From: Algibacter luteus
Lineage (GTDB): Bacteria > Bacteroidota > Bacteroidia > Flavobacteriales > Flavobacteriaceae
NCBI RefSeq assembly: GCF_900141715.1
Contig: NZ_FQYK01000011.1
Location: 1-54,023 of the forward strand
DNA length: 54,023 nucleotides
Reading direction: 5' to 3'
Below the pieces are notes generated by a model, which searched no databases, was not told the DNA's origin, and saw only the letters and a program-made list of their open reading frames with translations. The position numbers and the translations under genes were made by a program. Positions within the stretch are counted from its first letter, which is position 1. Each line of letters starts with the position of its first letter. Of this stretch, positions 7,832-16,832 are shown piece after piece.

Positions 7832-9121
7832 TTGAAAATACCAAGTTTCATAAAAAACAATTTATTGTTAAAAGTAACTTCTGCTAACACAGGGTTGGTT
7901 TTAGTAAGAATGTTGTTTTCCTTAGTTTCACAAAAAGCATTGGCCATTTTAATCGGAGCAGAAGGAATTTCTTTAGTTGGTAATTTAAAAAATGTATTAG
8001 CTTTTCTTGAGCAGTTTTCAATATTAGGGACCTCAAATGGTTTAGTAAAGTATATTGCGCAACATAAAGTTGATAAAAAGCAATTAAGCAACTTATTTTC
8101 AACGGTTTTTGTTTTGTCTGCTATTACCTGTATAATTTCCTTTATAATTTTATTTTTCTGGTCAAATACCCTGAGTAACTTCATTTTTGGGGAGGGTTCT
8201 GATTTTGGTTTTATCTTTAAGATTTTAGCATTTATACTGCCTTTTACAAGTATTAATGCCGTTTTGTACTCATTATTAAATGGATTGTCTGCTTACAGAC
8301 TATTCTCGAAAATAGGGTTAGTTGTTGTTATTACAAGTACTGTTTTAATTGTGCTTTTAACTATAAAATTTGGACTTACAGGAAGTTTAATTGCCTTTAG
8401 CACCATACCTTTTTTGCAATTTCTCATTTATATTATTTTAAGCTCAAAAACTTATAGTGGTTATATTAATTTAAGAAGTATATCATTTAATTTAAGTTTT
8501 AAAAAGCAATTATTGTCTTATAGTTTAATGACCTTGGTAGTTGTTTTTCTTATTAACATAACAGATGTTGCCATTAGGCATTTAATTCAAGATAAAATAA
8601 GTATGGCCGATGCTGGTTATTGGACGGCAATGAATTCCATATCTAAAGTATATATGCAATTTACCGCAGCAATATTTCCTTTGTATATTTTACCTGTGTA
8701 TGCAAAATTGAACAATACGGTTGATTTTAGAAAAGAAGTGATTAAAATATATAAAATGCTATTGCCTTTGCTTTTTATTGGAATGGTAATCGTTTTTATT
8801 TTTAGGGATTTTATTATTAAAGCGTTATATACCAATGAGTTTTTAGAAATGTCTAGCCTTTTTAAATGGCAATTATTAGGAGATTTAGTTAAGTTTATAG
8901 CCATTGTATTATCTTATCAGTTTATAGCAAAAAAACAAATGGGCTATTTCATTATTACTGAAGTGTTTTCAGTTTTAATGTTCTATGGCTTTTCAGTTTA
9001 TTTTATAGATATTTATGGAACAGACGGTGTGGTAATGGCACATTTTGTTAGATATGTTTTGTTTTTACTAATCGTGCTATTTATTTTAAGACATAGTTTA
9101 ATTGGTAGCAAAGTGGAGTAA
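7832..9121 (+). CDS. O-antigen/polysaccharide flippase (Wzx-like), second copy
   Basis: 429 residues, about 12 transmembrane segments, clearly homologous to its upstream neighbour along its whole length. Shared landmarks include IGAEG followed by LVGNLKN, DAGYWTAMNSISK (first copy DAGFWEAMTRISD) and FKWQLLGDLVKFIAIVLSYQ (first copy FLFQLLGDFVKILSIIIAYQ). It too starts with TTG in the context ATTATTGAAA. Both copies are intact, so neither looks like a decaying duplicate. Role by family: flipping lipid-linked glycan units across the inner membrane. Confidence 0.88.
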   Translation: MKIPSFIKNNLLLKVTSANTGLVLVRMLFSLVSQKALAILIGAEGISLVGNLKNVLAFLEQFSILGTSNGLVKYIAQHKVDKKQLSNLFSTVFVLSAITCIISFIILFFWSNTLSNFIFGEGSDFGFIFKILAFILPFTSINAVLYSLLNGLSAYRLFSKIGLVVVITSTVLIVLLTIKFGLTGSLIAFSTIPFLQFLIYIILSSKTYSGYINLRSISFNLSFKKQLLSYSLMTLVVVFLINITDVAIRHLIQDKISMADAGYWTAMNSISKVYMQFTAAIFPLYILPVYAKLNNTVDFRKEVIKIYKMLLPLLFIGMVIVFIFRDFIIKALYTNEFLEMSSLFKWQLLGDLVKFIAIVLSYQFIAKKQMGYFIITEVFSVLMFYGFSVYFIDIYGTDGVVMAHFVRYVLFLLIVLFILRHSLIGSKVE

Positions 9122-9143
9122 AGAGCATTGATGAATTAACTTT

Positions 9144-10745
9144 ATGAAAAAATTATTGAAAATTTTCTATAAATATGGCACACTAATCATAGTTGCTTTT
9201 TTGTTTGAAATTATTTCAAGTACAATAACAATATTTAGTTTATATAATTTTCTCGAGAATATTTTTTTCGCTAGCGCTTTAATCTGTCTGATTTACATAT
9301 TCCAAAGCAATAAGATACAAACGATTTATTTTTATATCTCGTTTGTATTTTTTTCAATTTGTCTTTTTTTAGAAACTGCTTATTATTACTTGTTTGACAC
9401 CTATTTTAGTTCGTCTGCTATATTTGTAACTTTAGATTCAAATGCCGAAGAAAGTAAAGAATTTTTAAACTTTTATATTGATACTCCAATAATCGTTTTC
9501 ACACTTATTTTTGGTCTACTTGTTTTATACCTGCTTTTAAAATCACGTAATATCTTCGAAAATAACTTTGTTCAATCAAAATACTCAAAGCTTAAGATTC
9601 TATTATTGTTTTTTGGTATTGTTTTGTTTATCAGACAGTCGACTGTAATTCGATTTAATCTTCCTTATTTAATATTAAAATCTGGTATAGAATATAGAGC
9701 TGAATCTGAAAAACTTGGAGACTATAAAAATAACAAAACAGGTAACTTCAATGGTGTTTCAAGGCTATCTGGTACTAATGAAGACGAGGTTTATGTTGTA
9801 ATTATTGGCGAGTCTACAGCAAGATCACACATGGGAATTTATGATTATTACAGAGAAACAACGCCTAAACTTAGCAGTATTAAAAATCAATTGGTAATAT
9901 ACAACGATGTTATTAGTCCTCATGTTTATTCTGTTGGTGCCTTAACCAAGATTTTAACTTTAGCAAATTATGAAAACCCAGAAAGAATATCAGAAGGCTC
10001 TATAATTCAACTAATTAATGCAGTGGGTTTTGATACATATTGGCTTTCAAATCAAAGACCAATTGGCCCATTTGAAAGCATGATTACTAAAATTAGTCTC
10101 TCATCTAAAGAAAGTAAATTTTTAACAACCACGGTTGCAGGTAATAGTAAAGTTTTAGATGGTGAACTTTTAGTTGAGTTTAATAAAGCATTACGTTATA
10201 AAAAACAGAAGAAGGTTATATTTCTTCACATGATGGGAACACACCACCATTACGAAAACAGATATCCTGAGTCATTTAGTAAATTTAATGATGAACCTCG
10301 CACTAATTTTAAATCTGAAGAAAGCTTCGCTAAAATAAATCATTATGATAATACCATTTTATATAACGATTTTATCATTTCCGAAGTCATAAGAAAAGTG
10401 GACAGTCTTAATAAAAAAAGTTTTGTCTTATATTTTTCTGATCATGCAGAAGAAATGTATTCTGAATTAGATATGGCAGGTCATAATGAAGATATTTATT
10501 CCAAACAAATGTTTGACATCCCTTTCTTTTTGTGGCAATCACAAAAATATAAAGAGGAAAAGGCTTTGTATTTTGAAAGTAATAGAAAATATATGATTGA
10601 CGATTTATTTCATTCAATAGCAGATTTACTTCATATTTCTGCTAAGGAGGTTGAAACATCAAGAAGTATTTTTAGTGAAGATTTTAAGGACCGAAAACGT
10701 ATCATAAAAGATACTATTAATTATGATACTTTTTTTGCACCATGA
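9144..10745 (+). CDS. Membrane phosphoethanolamine transferase (EptA/sulfatase family)
   Basis: 533 residues. Five hydrophobic segments in the first 170 residues anchor a periplasmic alkaline-phosphatase-fold domain. Seen are the nucleophile motif GESTARSHMG (G222; Thr225 the likely nucleophile), HMMGTHHHYENRYP near residue 362 and SDHAEE (S432-D433-H434), as in EptA/EptB/EptC-type enzymes. Such enzymes move phosphoethanolamine from phosphatidylethanolamine to lipid A, core or other glycans, lowering negative charge. Placement between flippases and glycosyltransferases suggests a surface-glycan or LPS acceptor. Its stop overlaps the next start (ATGA at 10742-10745). Confidence 0.9.
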   Translation: MKKLLKIFYKYGTLIIVAFLFEIISSTITIFSLYNFLENIFFASALICLIYIFQSNKIQTIYFYISFVFFSICLFLETAYYYLFDTYFSSSAIFVTLDSNAEESKEFLNFYIDTPIIVFTLIFGLLVLYLLLKSRNIFENNFVQSKYSKLKILLLFFGIVLFIRQSTVIRFNLPYLILKSGIEYRAESEKLGDYKNNKTGNFNGVSRLSGTNEDEVYVVIIGESTARSHMGIYDYYRETTPKLSSIKNQLVIYNDVISPHVYSVGALTKILTLANYENPERISEGSIIQLINAVGFDTYWLSNQRPIGPFESMITKISLSSKESKFLTTTVAGNSKVLDGELLVEFNKALRYKKQKKVIFLHMMGTHHHYENRYPESFSKFNDEPRTNFKSEESFAKINHYDNTILYNDFIISEVIRKVDSLNKKSFVLYFSDHAEEMYSELDMAGHNEDIYSKQMFDIPFFLWQSQKYKEEKALYFESNRKYMIDDLFHSIADLLHISAKEVETSRSIFSEDFKDRKRIIKDTINYDTFFAP

Positions 10746-11827
10746 AAAAAATATGCATCGTTACAACATCGTTAGGAAAAGGAGGCGCTGAACGTTTTAG
10801 TGCATTACTTTCTCTAATGCTTAGTAATTTGGGACATGAGATACATATTGTAACTACTAAAAGTGTTGTCGATTTTGAATTTTCAGGTCATTTATTTCAA
10901 CTTGATGAATTATTAAGCAATAGTAATTCCAATTTTAAAAAAGTTAAAATCTTAAGGGCATATTTTAAAAATCAGAATTTCGATATTATTATAGATAACC
11001 GCACAAGACCAAATTTTTTTAAAGAATATATTCTATATAAAATTGTATTTAAAGCGAAAAGCATCATAACAGTTATTCATAGTTATCATTTAAAAAAGTA
11101 TTTACCGCGTTTACCTTTCTTAGCAAAAGTATTGTACAAGAATGTTGAAATTGTAGCTGTAAGCAAAGAAATTCAAAAAGTGCTTGTAAGTAAGTATAAG
11201 TTTGTCAATTCTCGTCAAATATACAATCCAAATAATGTTGAAAGTATAACAACTAATGCAAATGAATCCATTATAATAAATGAAGATTATATATTGTTTT
11301 ATGGCCGTATTGACGAGAAAGTAAAGAATTTAACTCTGTTATTATCAGCCTACAAACGTTCAATTTTACCGAAAAGAGGAATTAAACTATATGTAATAGG
11401 TGAAGGAGAAGATCTTGCTTTTTTACATGGAAAAATAAATGAATTTCAATTAGATTCTTACGTAAATCATATTAACTACCTCGAAAATCCTTTCCCATAT
11501 GTTAAAAAGGCTATTTTTACGGTTTTAACTAGTAGACATGAAGGGTTTCCTATGGTTTTAGTAGAATCTTTAAGCTGCGGAACACCTGTTGTTTCAGTAG
11601 ATTGTAAATCTGGGCCTAATGAGATTGTTCAGCATAAACAGAATGGGTTGTTGGTTGAAAATCATAACGAAATGGCTTTGGCTGATGCTTTTAATTTATT
11701 TATTGAAGATCAATCTCTTTATTTAAAATGTAAAGAAAATACTAAAGCTAGTATACAAAGTTTTTCAATGGAAAAAATCTCTAAAACTTGGAATGAATTA
11801 TTAATTGAATTGGAACAAACAAAGTAG
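10742..11827 (+). CDS. GT4-family glycosyltransferase
   Basis: 361 residues with the GT-B fold pattern: an N-terminal GKGGAERFSALLS loop and a C-terminal nucleotide-sugar site with the EX7E motif (E267-GFPMVLV-E) followed by CGTPVVSVDCKSGPNEIV. Retaining enzyme of the cytoplasmic face of the inner membrane that adds a sugar to a lipid-linked acceptor. It overlaps the phosphoethanolamine transferase gene by 4 bp, so both belong to the same transcript. Donor and acceptor are not evident. Confidence 0.9.
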   Translation: MKKICIVTTSLGKGGAERFSALLSLMLSNLGHEIHIVTTKSVVDFEFSGHLFQLDELLSNSNSNFKKVKILRAYFKNQNFDIIIDNRTRPNFFKEYILYKIVFKAKSIITVIHSYHLKKYLPRLPFLAKVLYKNVEIVAVSKEIQKVLVSKYKFVNSRQIYNPNNVESITTNANESIIINEDYILFYGRIDEKVKNLTLLLSAYKRSILPKRGIKLYVIGEGEDLAFLHGKINEFQLDSYVNHINYLENPFPYVKKAIFTVLTSRHEGFPMVLVESLSCGTPVVSVDCKSGPNEIVQHKQNGLLVENHNEMALADAFNLFIEDQSLYLKCKENTKASIQSFSMEKISKTWNELLIELEQTK

Positions 11828-11853
11828 TATTAATAAATAAATTAACGAGATTA

Positions 11854-13149
11854 TTGAAACTTTTTAGCAAACAAATTAATTTAAATAGTATAATTCAGAT
11901 TCTTATATATGTATTTATAGGAATTTTTGTTATTTCAAAAGGTGCCATTTACTTTCCTGATAGTTATACATTTATAGATATGGCGTTGAATCATAGCCCG
12001 TTCTATTGTACTTTTTTGAAAATTTTCACTAGCGTTTTTGGAGATAGTTTTGAATTACCTCTAGTTATAGCCCAATATGGAATAATAGTATTTGGAGTGC
12101 ATTTTTTTCTTTCCTATTTAAGACAGGTTTTTAATATTCATAAAGTTGGTATTATAATAATACAACTTATCTGTTTAGCACCTTGTGTTTATGTTCACGA
12201 TTTAGGCAGCGCTATACTGAGTGAGGCTTTAACTTATCCTATTTTTTTGGTGATTTTTGCCTTAACCTTAAAAATGTTTGTGGAAGAGAATTTGACGTAT
12301 TTATATAAGATTAGCGTTTTATTGTTTGTTCTAATTTTAACACGAGGACAATTTTTAGCTTTAATACCGGCATTAATTTTAATAGTTGGTTTTATTCTTT
12401 ATAAGAAGAAATCTTTCAAGAAATATTACTATTTTTTAGTTCTTTTGATAGCTATTCCAATTCTAACAAGTTTTACAGAAAGAGTCTATAATAAAATAGT
12501 ATTTGGTCATTTTGTCAACAACGCCATGAATTATGTTCATGTTATTGCTTCGCCATTTTATATTGCCAATGAAAGTGATATTAACCTTTTTTCTGATCAA
12601 GATCAAAGAACATATTTCAATTTAATTTATACGAGTTTACAAGAAGCAGAATTAACACGAAACCAAAACTTAAGTGTAGATAAGGATGATTATTTATTCT
12701 TTCAGCATAATTTTGCTAAAATATGTAATAGAAGAATTTATGACTTAGGCTTAAATTATTATCAAGCCAAAGGGCTAAATTACATTGAAAGTAATATTGC
12801 TTTAAACACCTTGTGTTCCCAAATGGTTATTCCATTAATAAAGCAAAACTTTAAAATTTGGATTAAACTTTTCACTAAAAACCTAAAAAACGCATTTGGC
12901 TCATCAAAACAATTCCTATTCTTTTTAATGTTACTCTGCTATGGAGTGTTTAACTTTATTAAGACGAATAAAAATATTTATAAATTTATTGTCATCGCTA
13001 CATTGTTTATGTTTGCTAATAATGTGCTTATTGCTTTAGTAATACATTCTATAAAGCGCTATATTTTCTATTTTGATTGGGTTATTTTTGCAACTTTCAT
13101 CATATTGTTAAACGAATTTTTTAAAAACGAAAAGCTACGTGAGTCTTGA
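11854..13149 (+). CDS. Polytopic membrane protein, probable GT-C glycosyltransferase or polymerase
   Basis: 431 residues with about ten transmembrane segments. Asp36 in YFPDSYTF, in the first extracytoplasmic loop after TM1, fits the catalytic-site position of GT-C (PMT/ArnT-like) enzymes that use polyprenyl-phosphate sugars. No named family could be assigned, and an O-antigen polymerase (Wzy) is an alternative because none is otherwise visible. The start is TTG (GATTATTGAAA). It overlaps by 11 bp the downstream GT2 gene, whose product type makes polyprenyl-phosphate sugars, supporting a donor-maker/donor-user pair. Confidence 0.65.
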   Translation: MKLFSKQINLNSIIQILIYVFIGIFVISKGAIYFPDSYTFIDMALNHSPFYCTFLKIFTSVFGDSFELPLVIAQYGIIVFGVHFFLSYLRQVFNIHKVGIIIIQLICLAPCVYVHDLGSAILSEALTYPIFLVIFALTLKMFVEENLTYLYKISVLLFVLILTRGQFLALIPALILIVGFILYKKKSFKKYYYFLVLLIAIPILTSFTERVYNKIVFGHFVNNAMNYVHVIASPFYIANESDINLFSDQDQRTYFNLIYTSLQEAELTRNQNLSVDKDDYLFFQHNFAKICNRRIYDLGLNYYQAKGLNYIESNIALNTLCSQMVIPLIKQNFKIWIKLFTKNLKNAFGSSKQFLFFLMLLCYGVFNFIKTNKNIYKFIVIATLFMFANNVLIALVIHSIKRYIFYFDWVIFATFIILLNEFFKNEKLRES

Positions 13150-14257
13150 ATTATCTATAGTTATGCCATGCTTAAATGAAGCAGAAACTATCGCATCTTG
13201 TATAAAAAAGGCACAAACTTTTATGCAAGAAAATAATATTGATGGTGAAGTTGTAATTGGCGATAATGGAAGTACAGACGGCTCTCAGGAAATCGCTAAG
13301 AACTTAGGAGCAGTAGTCGTGAATGTTGAGAAAAAAGGATACGGAAACGCATCCAGAGGAGCAATAGAAGGTTCAAAGGGAAAATACATTATTACCGCAG
13401 ATACAGATGATAGTCATGACATTCTTAACCTTAATTTATTTCTTGATAATTTGAGGTCAGGTTCAGACTTAGTCATGGGAAATCGCTTTAAAGGTGAAAA
13501 TAAAAAAGATGCCATGCCTTTTTTACATCGCTATGTTGGAAACCCTGTTTTGACCTTTATTGGTAATTTATTTTTCAGAACTAATTTAGGCGATTTTCAT
13601 TGTGGGTTAAGAGGTTTTACAAGGGAAGCTTATGAGAAAATGAAATTGTCAACACCAGGTATGGAATTTGCCTCAGAAATTATTGTAAAAGCATCCTTGT
13701 TAAACTTAAAAATAACCGAGGTTCCCACAACAGTTTTTCCGGCTGGAAGAAATAGAAAAGCGCATTTAAGAACTTTCTCTGATGGTTGGCGACATTTAAG
13801 ATTTTTACTGTTGTATAGTCCAAAATGGTTGTTCCTCATTCCAGGATTTTTATGCATGCTTATTGGTATAATTGGAGCCATAAATATTTCGTTTGATACC
13901 AATAACCATAATTTAAAATGGATCCCACTTTTTGCTGGATTATTCTTAATAAGCTATCAGTTTGTAGTGTTTTATGCACTCACTAAAATATATGCAACTA
14001 ACCATGGGTTAATTCCAAGAAAAAGAAGCTACGATAATTTATTCGTTTATTTCACTTTAGAACGTGGGGTAATACTTGGTTTTTTTCTAACATTAATAGG
14101 AGTAGCTATATATTATTTTGGCTTTAAAAACAATATGGAAAGTACAGAAAGAATACTAAAAATAATAGTGCCAGCTATAGTAGTTGTGGTTTTAGGAATT
14201 CAGACTATTCTTTTCAGTTTCTTTTTTAGCATCTTAGGTTTAAAAGAAGAGAAATAG
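13139..14257 (+). CDS. Polyprenyl/dolichyl-phosphate sugar synthase-like GT2
   Basis: 372 residues. The N-terminal GT-A domain has SIVMPCLNEAETI, GDNGSTDGS and the metal-binding ADTDD (D88, D90). The C-terminal 140 residues contain four hydrophobic segments, an arrangement like GtrB/DPM1-type synthases that join a sugar to undecaprenyl phosphate on the inner membrane. Start is GTG at 13139, overlapping the previous gene by 11 bp; SIVMPC must be near the N-terminus, which supports this start. It is the last plus-strand gene of the block and is convergent with the minus-strand glycosyltransferases starting 11 bp on. Confidence 0.85.
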   Translation: MSLELSIVMPCLNEAETIASCIKKAQTFMQENNIDGEVVIGDNGSTDGSQEIAKNLGAVVVNVEKKGYGNASRGAIEGSKGKYIITADTDDSHDILNLNLFLDNLRSGSDLVMGNRFKGENKKDAMPFLHRYVGNPVLTFIGNLFFRTNLGDFHCGLRGFTREAYEKMKLSTPGMEFASEIIVKASLLNLKITEVPTTVFPAGRNRKAHLRTFSDGWRHLRFLLLYSPKWLFLIPGFLCMLIGIIGAINISFDTNNHNLKWIPLFAGLFLISYQFVVFYALTKIYATNHGLIPRKRSYDNLFVYFTLERGVILGFFLTLIGVAIYYFGFKNNMESTERILKIIVPAIVVVVLGIQTILFSFFFSILGLKEEK

Positions 14258-14268
14258 TAAAGTGTAAA

Positions 14269-15207
14269 TTACCTGTTGGCAGAATAATACAATCCGTTTT
14301 TAACTAAAAGACTATGGATTTGTTTAGTTAATTTTAAAACATACTTTGGAGAATTAAGTAAAAATTTTTGCTTAAAGTTCAAATTAGAATCGTTAATTTC
14401 TGATTTTAGTTTTTTGTAAAGGTAATGCTCGTCATTCATTTTACATCGAATAGCTACAGCGCATCGGTTGATATCTAAATAAAGTTTAAGTGAAGCGTTT
14501 GTTTTTTCTTCTTCTGAGAAATTATTAATAAACTCATATCTAATATCATTATAATTGCTTTTTGATAAACTATTATCAACATGAAATTTATAAGACATGG
14601 TAATGCTGGGGTTGAAAGCAACTTCATATTTCAAAGCCATTTTAATCCATAAATCTAAATCTTGAGCAGTTTTTAAATTGGTATTGAAACCTCCAACAGA
14701 ATTAAATTTTTCTTTTGTAAATCCAACAGCAGAAGTCCACGCAACAGAATTAGTAACACTAGCTTTGAAAAAGTCTTTAACTATTACGCAGTTTTTATCA
14801 TAATCGAAATTAAATTTGGCAGGTTGTTTTAACTTGTTCGTATAAATTACTTCGTAGTTATTACAAAATAAACCTGCGTTTGGGAATTTATCGATGAGCT
14901 TTTTTAATTCTAAAAGATGGTTTTCACTCCAAAGATCGTCGGCATCCAACAGAGCCATATATTTGCCTTCAGCATTGGCAATACCTAAATTTCTAGCGTA
15001 TGATGCGCCTTTGTTTTCTTGATTTATAATTTTAAAACGCGCATCAACTAAGGGTCTTATTTTATCTAAACTACTATCGGTGGAGCCGTCGTTTACTATA
15101 ACGACATCAAAATCTGTGAACGATTGGTTCAGCACACCTTTAATGGTTTGCTCAATCAAATCTTCCTTGTTGTACAAGGGTATAATTACAGAAAAAAAAG
15201 GCGTCAT
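14269..15207 (-). CDS. GT2-family glycosyltransferase
   Basis: 312 residues. A single GT-A domain: FSVIIPLYNKEDLI at the N-terminus, NDGSTD (39-44) and DADD (88-91) for nucleotide-sugar and metal binding, followed by a variable acceptor region. It overlaps the upstream GT2 by the 4 bp ATGA arrangement, so it is the last gene of the minus-strand ftsE-to-GT2 run. Substrates are unknown; the surface-glycan context is the only guide. Confidence 0.88.
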   Translation of the reverse strand: MTPFFSVIIPLYNKEDLIEQTIKGVLNQSFTDFDVVIVNDGSTDSSLDKIRPLVDARFKIINQENKGASYARNLGIANAEGKYMALLDADDLWSENHLLELKKLIDKFPNAGLFCNNYEVIYTNKLKQPAKFNFDYDKNCVIVKDFFKASVTNSVAWTSAVGFTKEKFNSVGGFNTNLKTAQDLDLWIKMALKYEVAFNPSITMSYKFHVDNSLSKSNYNDIRYEFINNFSEEEKTNASLKLYLDINRCAVAIRCKMNDEHYLYKKLKSEINDSNLNFKQKFLLNSPKYVLKLTKQIHSLLVKNGLYYSANR

Positions 15208-16094
15208 GTTTTTAAATTAATATGACAAAAATAACTTAATCTAAATAACTCAAAGATATATAGTGATGGGTGTTTAGATTTTAAATTGTAAGCAAAAAAA
15301 GGTGATAAAATTTTATAAACGAATGCAAAAACGTAATTCAATTTAATCCTTTCCAATTTGATGAAAACCTTTAAAAATGTTGTGAATTCTGGCTCAATCA
15401 TTTTGGTTTTGTATATAGTATCTAGATTCTCTAATGATTTATGTGTTTTCTTGAAATACACTTCATTCAAATCAACATCGCCATGCAAAACTGGGTTGTC
15501 TATATGTAAAATGGATGCTTTAATCTTACTTAAATTATATGCGAAAACAGTGTCTTCATGACCATATTCAGTAATGCTTTTCTCAAAACCAATTGTGGTG
15601 AAAACACTTTTTTTAATTAATGTATTATTAAAAAGGACGCTTTTGTAAACATTTTTATTTCTTTTATTGGCGCTAGCATCTTCTTTAAAAACACCATATT
15701 TCCAGCGAAGTTTCCTGTTTGCTTCTACTTTTTCTGGGTGGATTCTTCCGCCGTAAATAACATCGGTATCGGCTTGTAATGCTTTTTTATATCTCACTAT
15801 GAATTGTGCATCTGGTAGTAATGAGTCGCCGTCAATAAATAGCAAGTTTTCATATTTCGATTCTCTTGCCAATGCATTTCTATTATTACTTAAACCAACA
15901 TTTTTTGTTTGTGCAATAAATTTTGAATTTTTGAGCCTATTGATTTTTTCATTTTCCACGTTGATTGCAGATTTCGAGCCATCATCAATACAAATAATTT
16001 CAAACGCGATATTAGAATCGAGAGCTTGCTTTTCAAGTTGGCTTGCAAGCGGATATACATTGTAATTGTATGTAGGAATTAAAATTGAAAGCAT
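15204..16094 (-). CDS. GT2-family glycosyltransferase
   Basis: 296 residues. GT-A landmarks: LSILIPTYNYNVYPL, IDDGS (36-40) and the metal-binding DGD (88-90) in LLFIDGDSLLP. The ATG overlaps the stop of the upstream methyltransferase by one base (TAATG), a classic coupling arrangement. The C-terminus has a short hydrophobic stretch that may sit on the membrane. Likely works on the same glycan as its neighbours; sugar and linkage cannot be told. Confidence 0.86.
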   Translation of the reverse strand: MLSILIPTYNYNVYPLASQLEKQALDSNIAFEIICIDDGSKSAINVENEKINRLKNSKFIAQTKNVGLSNNRNALARESKYENLLFIDGDSLLPDAQFIVRYKKALQADTDVIYGGRIHPEKVEANRKLRWKYGVFKEDASANKRNKNVYKSVLFNNTLIKKSVFTTIGFEKSITEYGHEDTVFAYNLSKIKASILHIDNPVLHGDVDLNEVYFKKTHKSLENLDTIYKTKMIEPEFTTFLKVFIKLERIKLNYVFAFVYKILSPFFAYNLKSKHPSLYIFELFRLSYFCHINLKT

Positions 16095-16831
16095 TATTTG
16101 TTAGCAATTAATACTGTTTCTGGCGACAAAAATCCGTATTTTAAATCATCTTCATTTTGACTGTATGTGATTTGCTTCACATTAAAACCATTAGATTCCA
16201 ATCTGTCTTTCAATCCCTCAATTGAATAAACTCTTACGTGATCTTCTTGTCCAAAATGTTTTAAACGTTCTTCCGGAGTTGTTATCGAATCATTTTCATA
16301 AATATCACCTGTCTTAAAAGGGGTTTGAATATAAACTTTACCGTTTGGTTTAAGTACTCTGTAAAGTTCTTTCATAGCTTTTTGGTCGTCTGTAATATGC
16401 TCTAAGATATGATAACAAATAATAGTATCAAAAGTGGCGTCTTTTTGTTCAATATTGGTGATGTCGAATTTATAGTCGGCTAGAAATTCATTCTCAAAAT
16501 CACTACTAAAGTAATTGATGTTCTTCTTTTTTTTTAGTGTTCTATAAAGGTTTCTAGAAGGTGAAAAATGCAGTAAATTTCCTTTTATAGCATCATTTTC
16601 TTGAAGTAATTGCCAAAGCCTTCGGTTTCTTGATAAACTACCACAAAAAGGACAAAGTAAATCTTGATTTTCTAATGCAATAAAAGATCTTAATTTTTTT
16701 TTACAAATATTGCATTCGTGATTATTGCCTTTATAGAAAACACCAAATATATTCCGAAAAAGCATTTCATTCTTAATTAAGAAGCGCTTCGGAATTACAG
16801 ATTTAAGACCTTTTTTTATAGAATTGTACAT
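16094..16831 (-). CDS. Class I SAM methyltransferase with N-terminal zinc ribbon
   Basis: 245 residues. An N-terminal C-x2-C-x16-C-x2-C motif (C40, C43, C60, C63) forms a probable zinc ribbon. After it comes a Rossmann methyltransferase core with FDTIICYHILEHITDDQKAM, typical of the methyltransferase 11 family acting on small molecules or sugars. The gene sits between ftsE (1 bp gap) and a GT2 (1 bp overlap), which suggests a modification of glycan intermediates, but the target is not known. The zinc ribbon is unusual for sugar methyltransferases and could serve to recruit a partner. Confidence 0.82.
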   Translation of the reverse strand: MYNSIKKGLKSVIPKRFLIKNEMLFRNIFGVFYKGNNHECNICKKKLRSFIALENQDLLCPFCGSLSRNRRLWQLLQENDAIKGNLLHFSPSRNLYRTLKKKKNINYFSSDFENEFLADYKFDITNIEQKDATFDTIICYHILEHITDDQKAMKELYRVLKPNGKVYIQTPFKTGDIYENDSITTPEERLKHFGQEDHVRVYSIEGLKDRLESNGFNVKQITYSQNEDDLKYGFLSPETVLIANK

Positions 16832-16832
16832 A

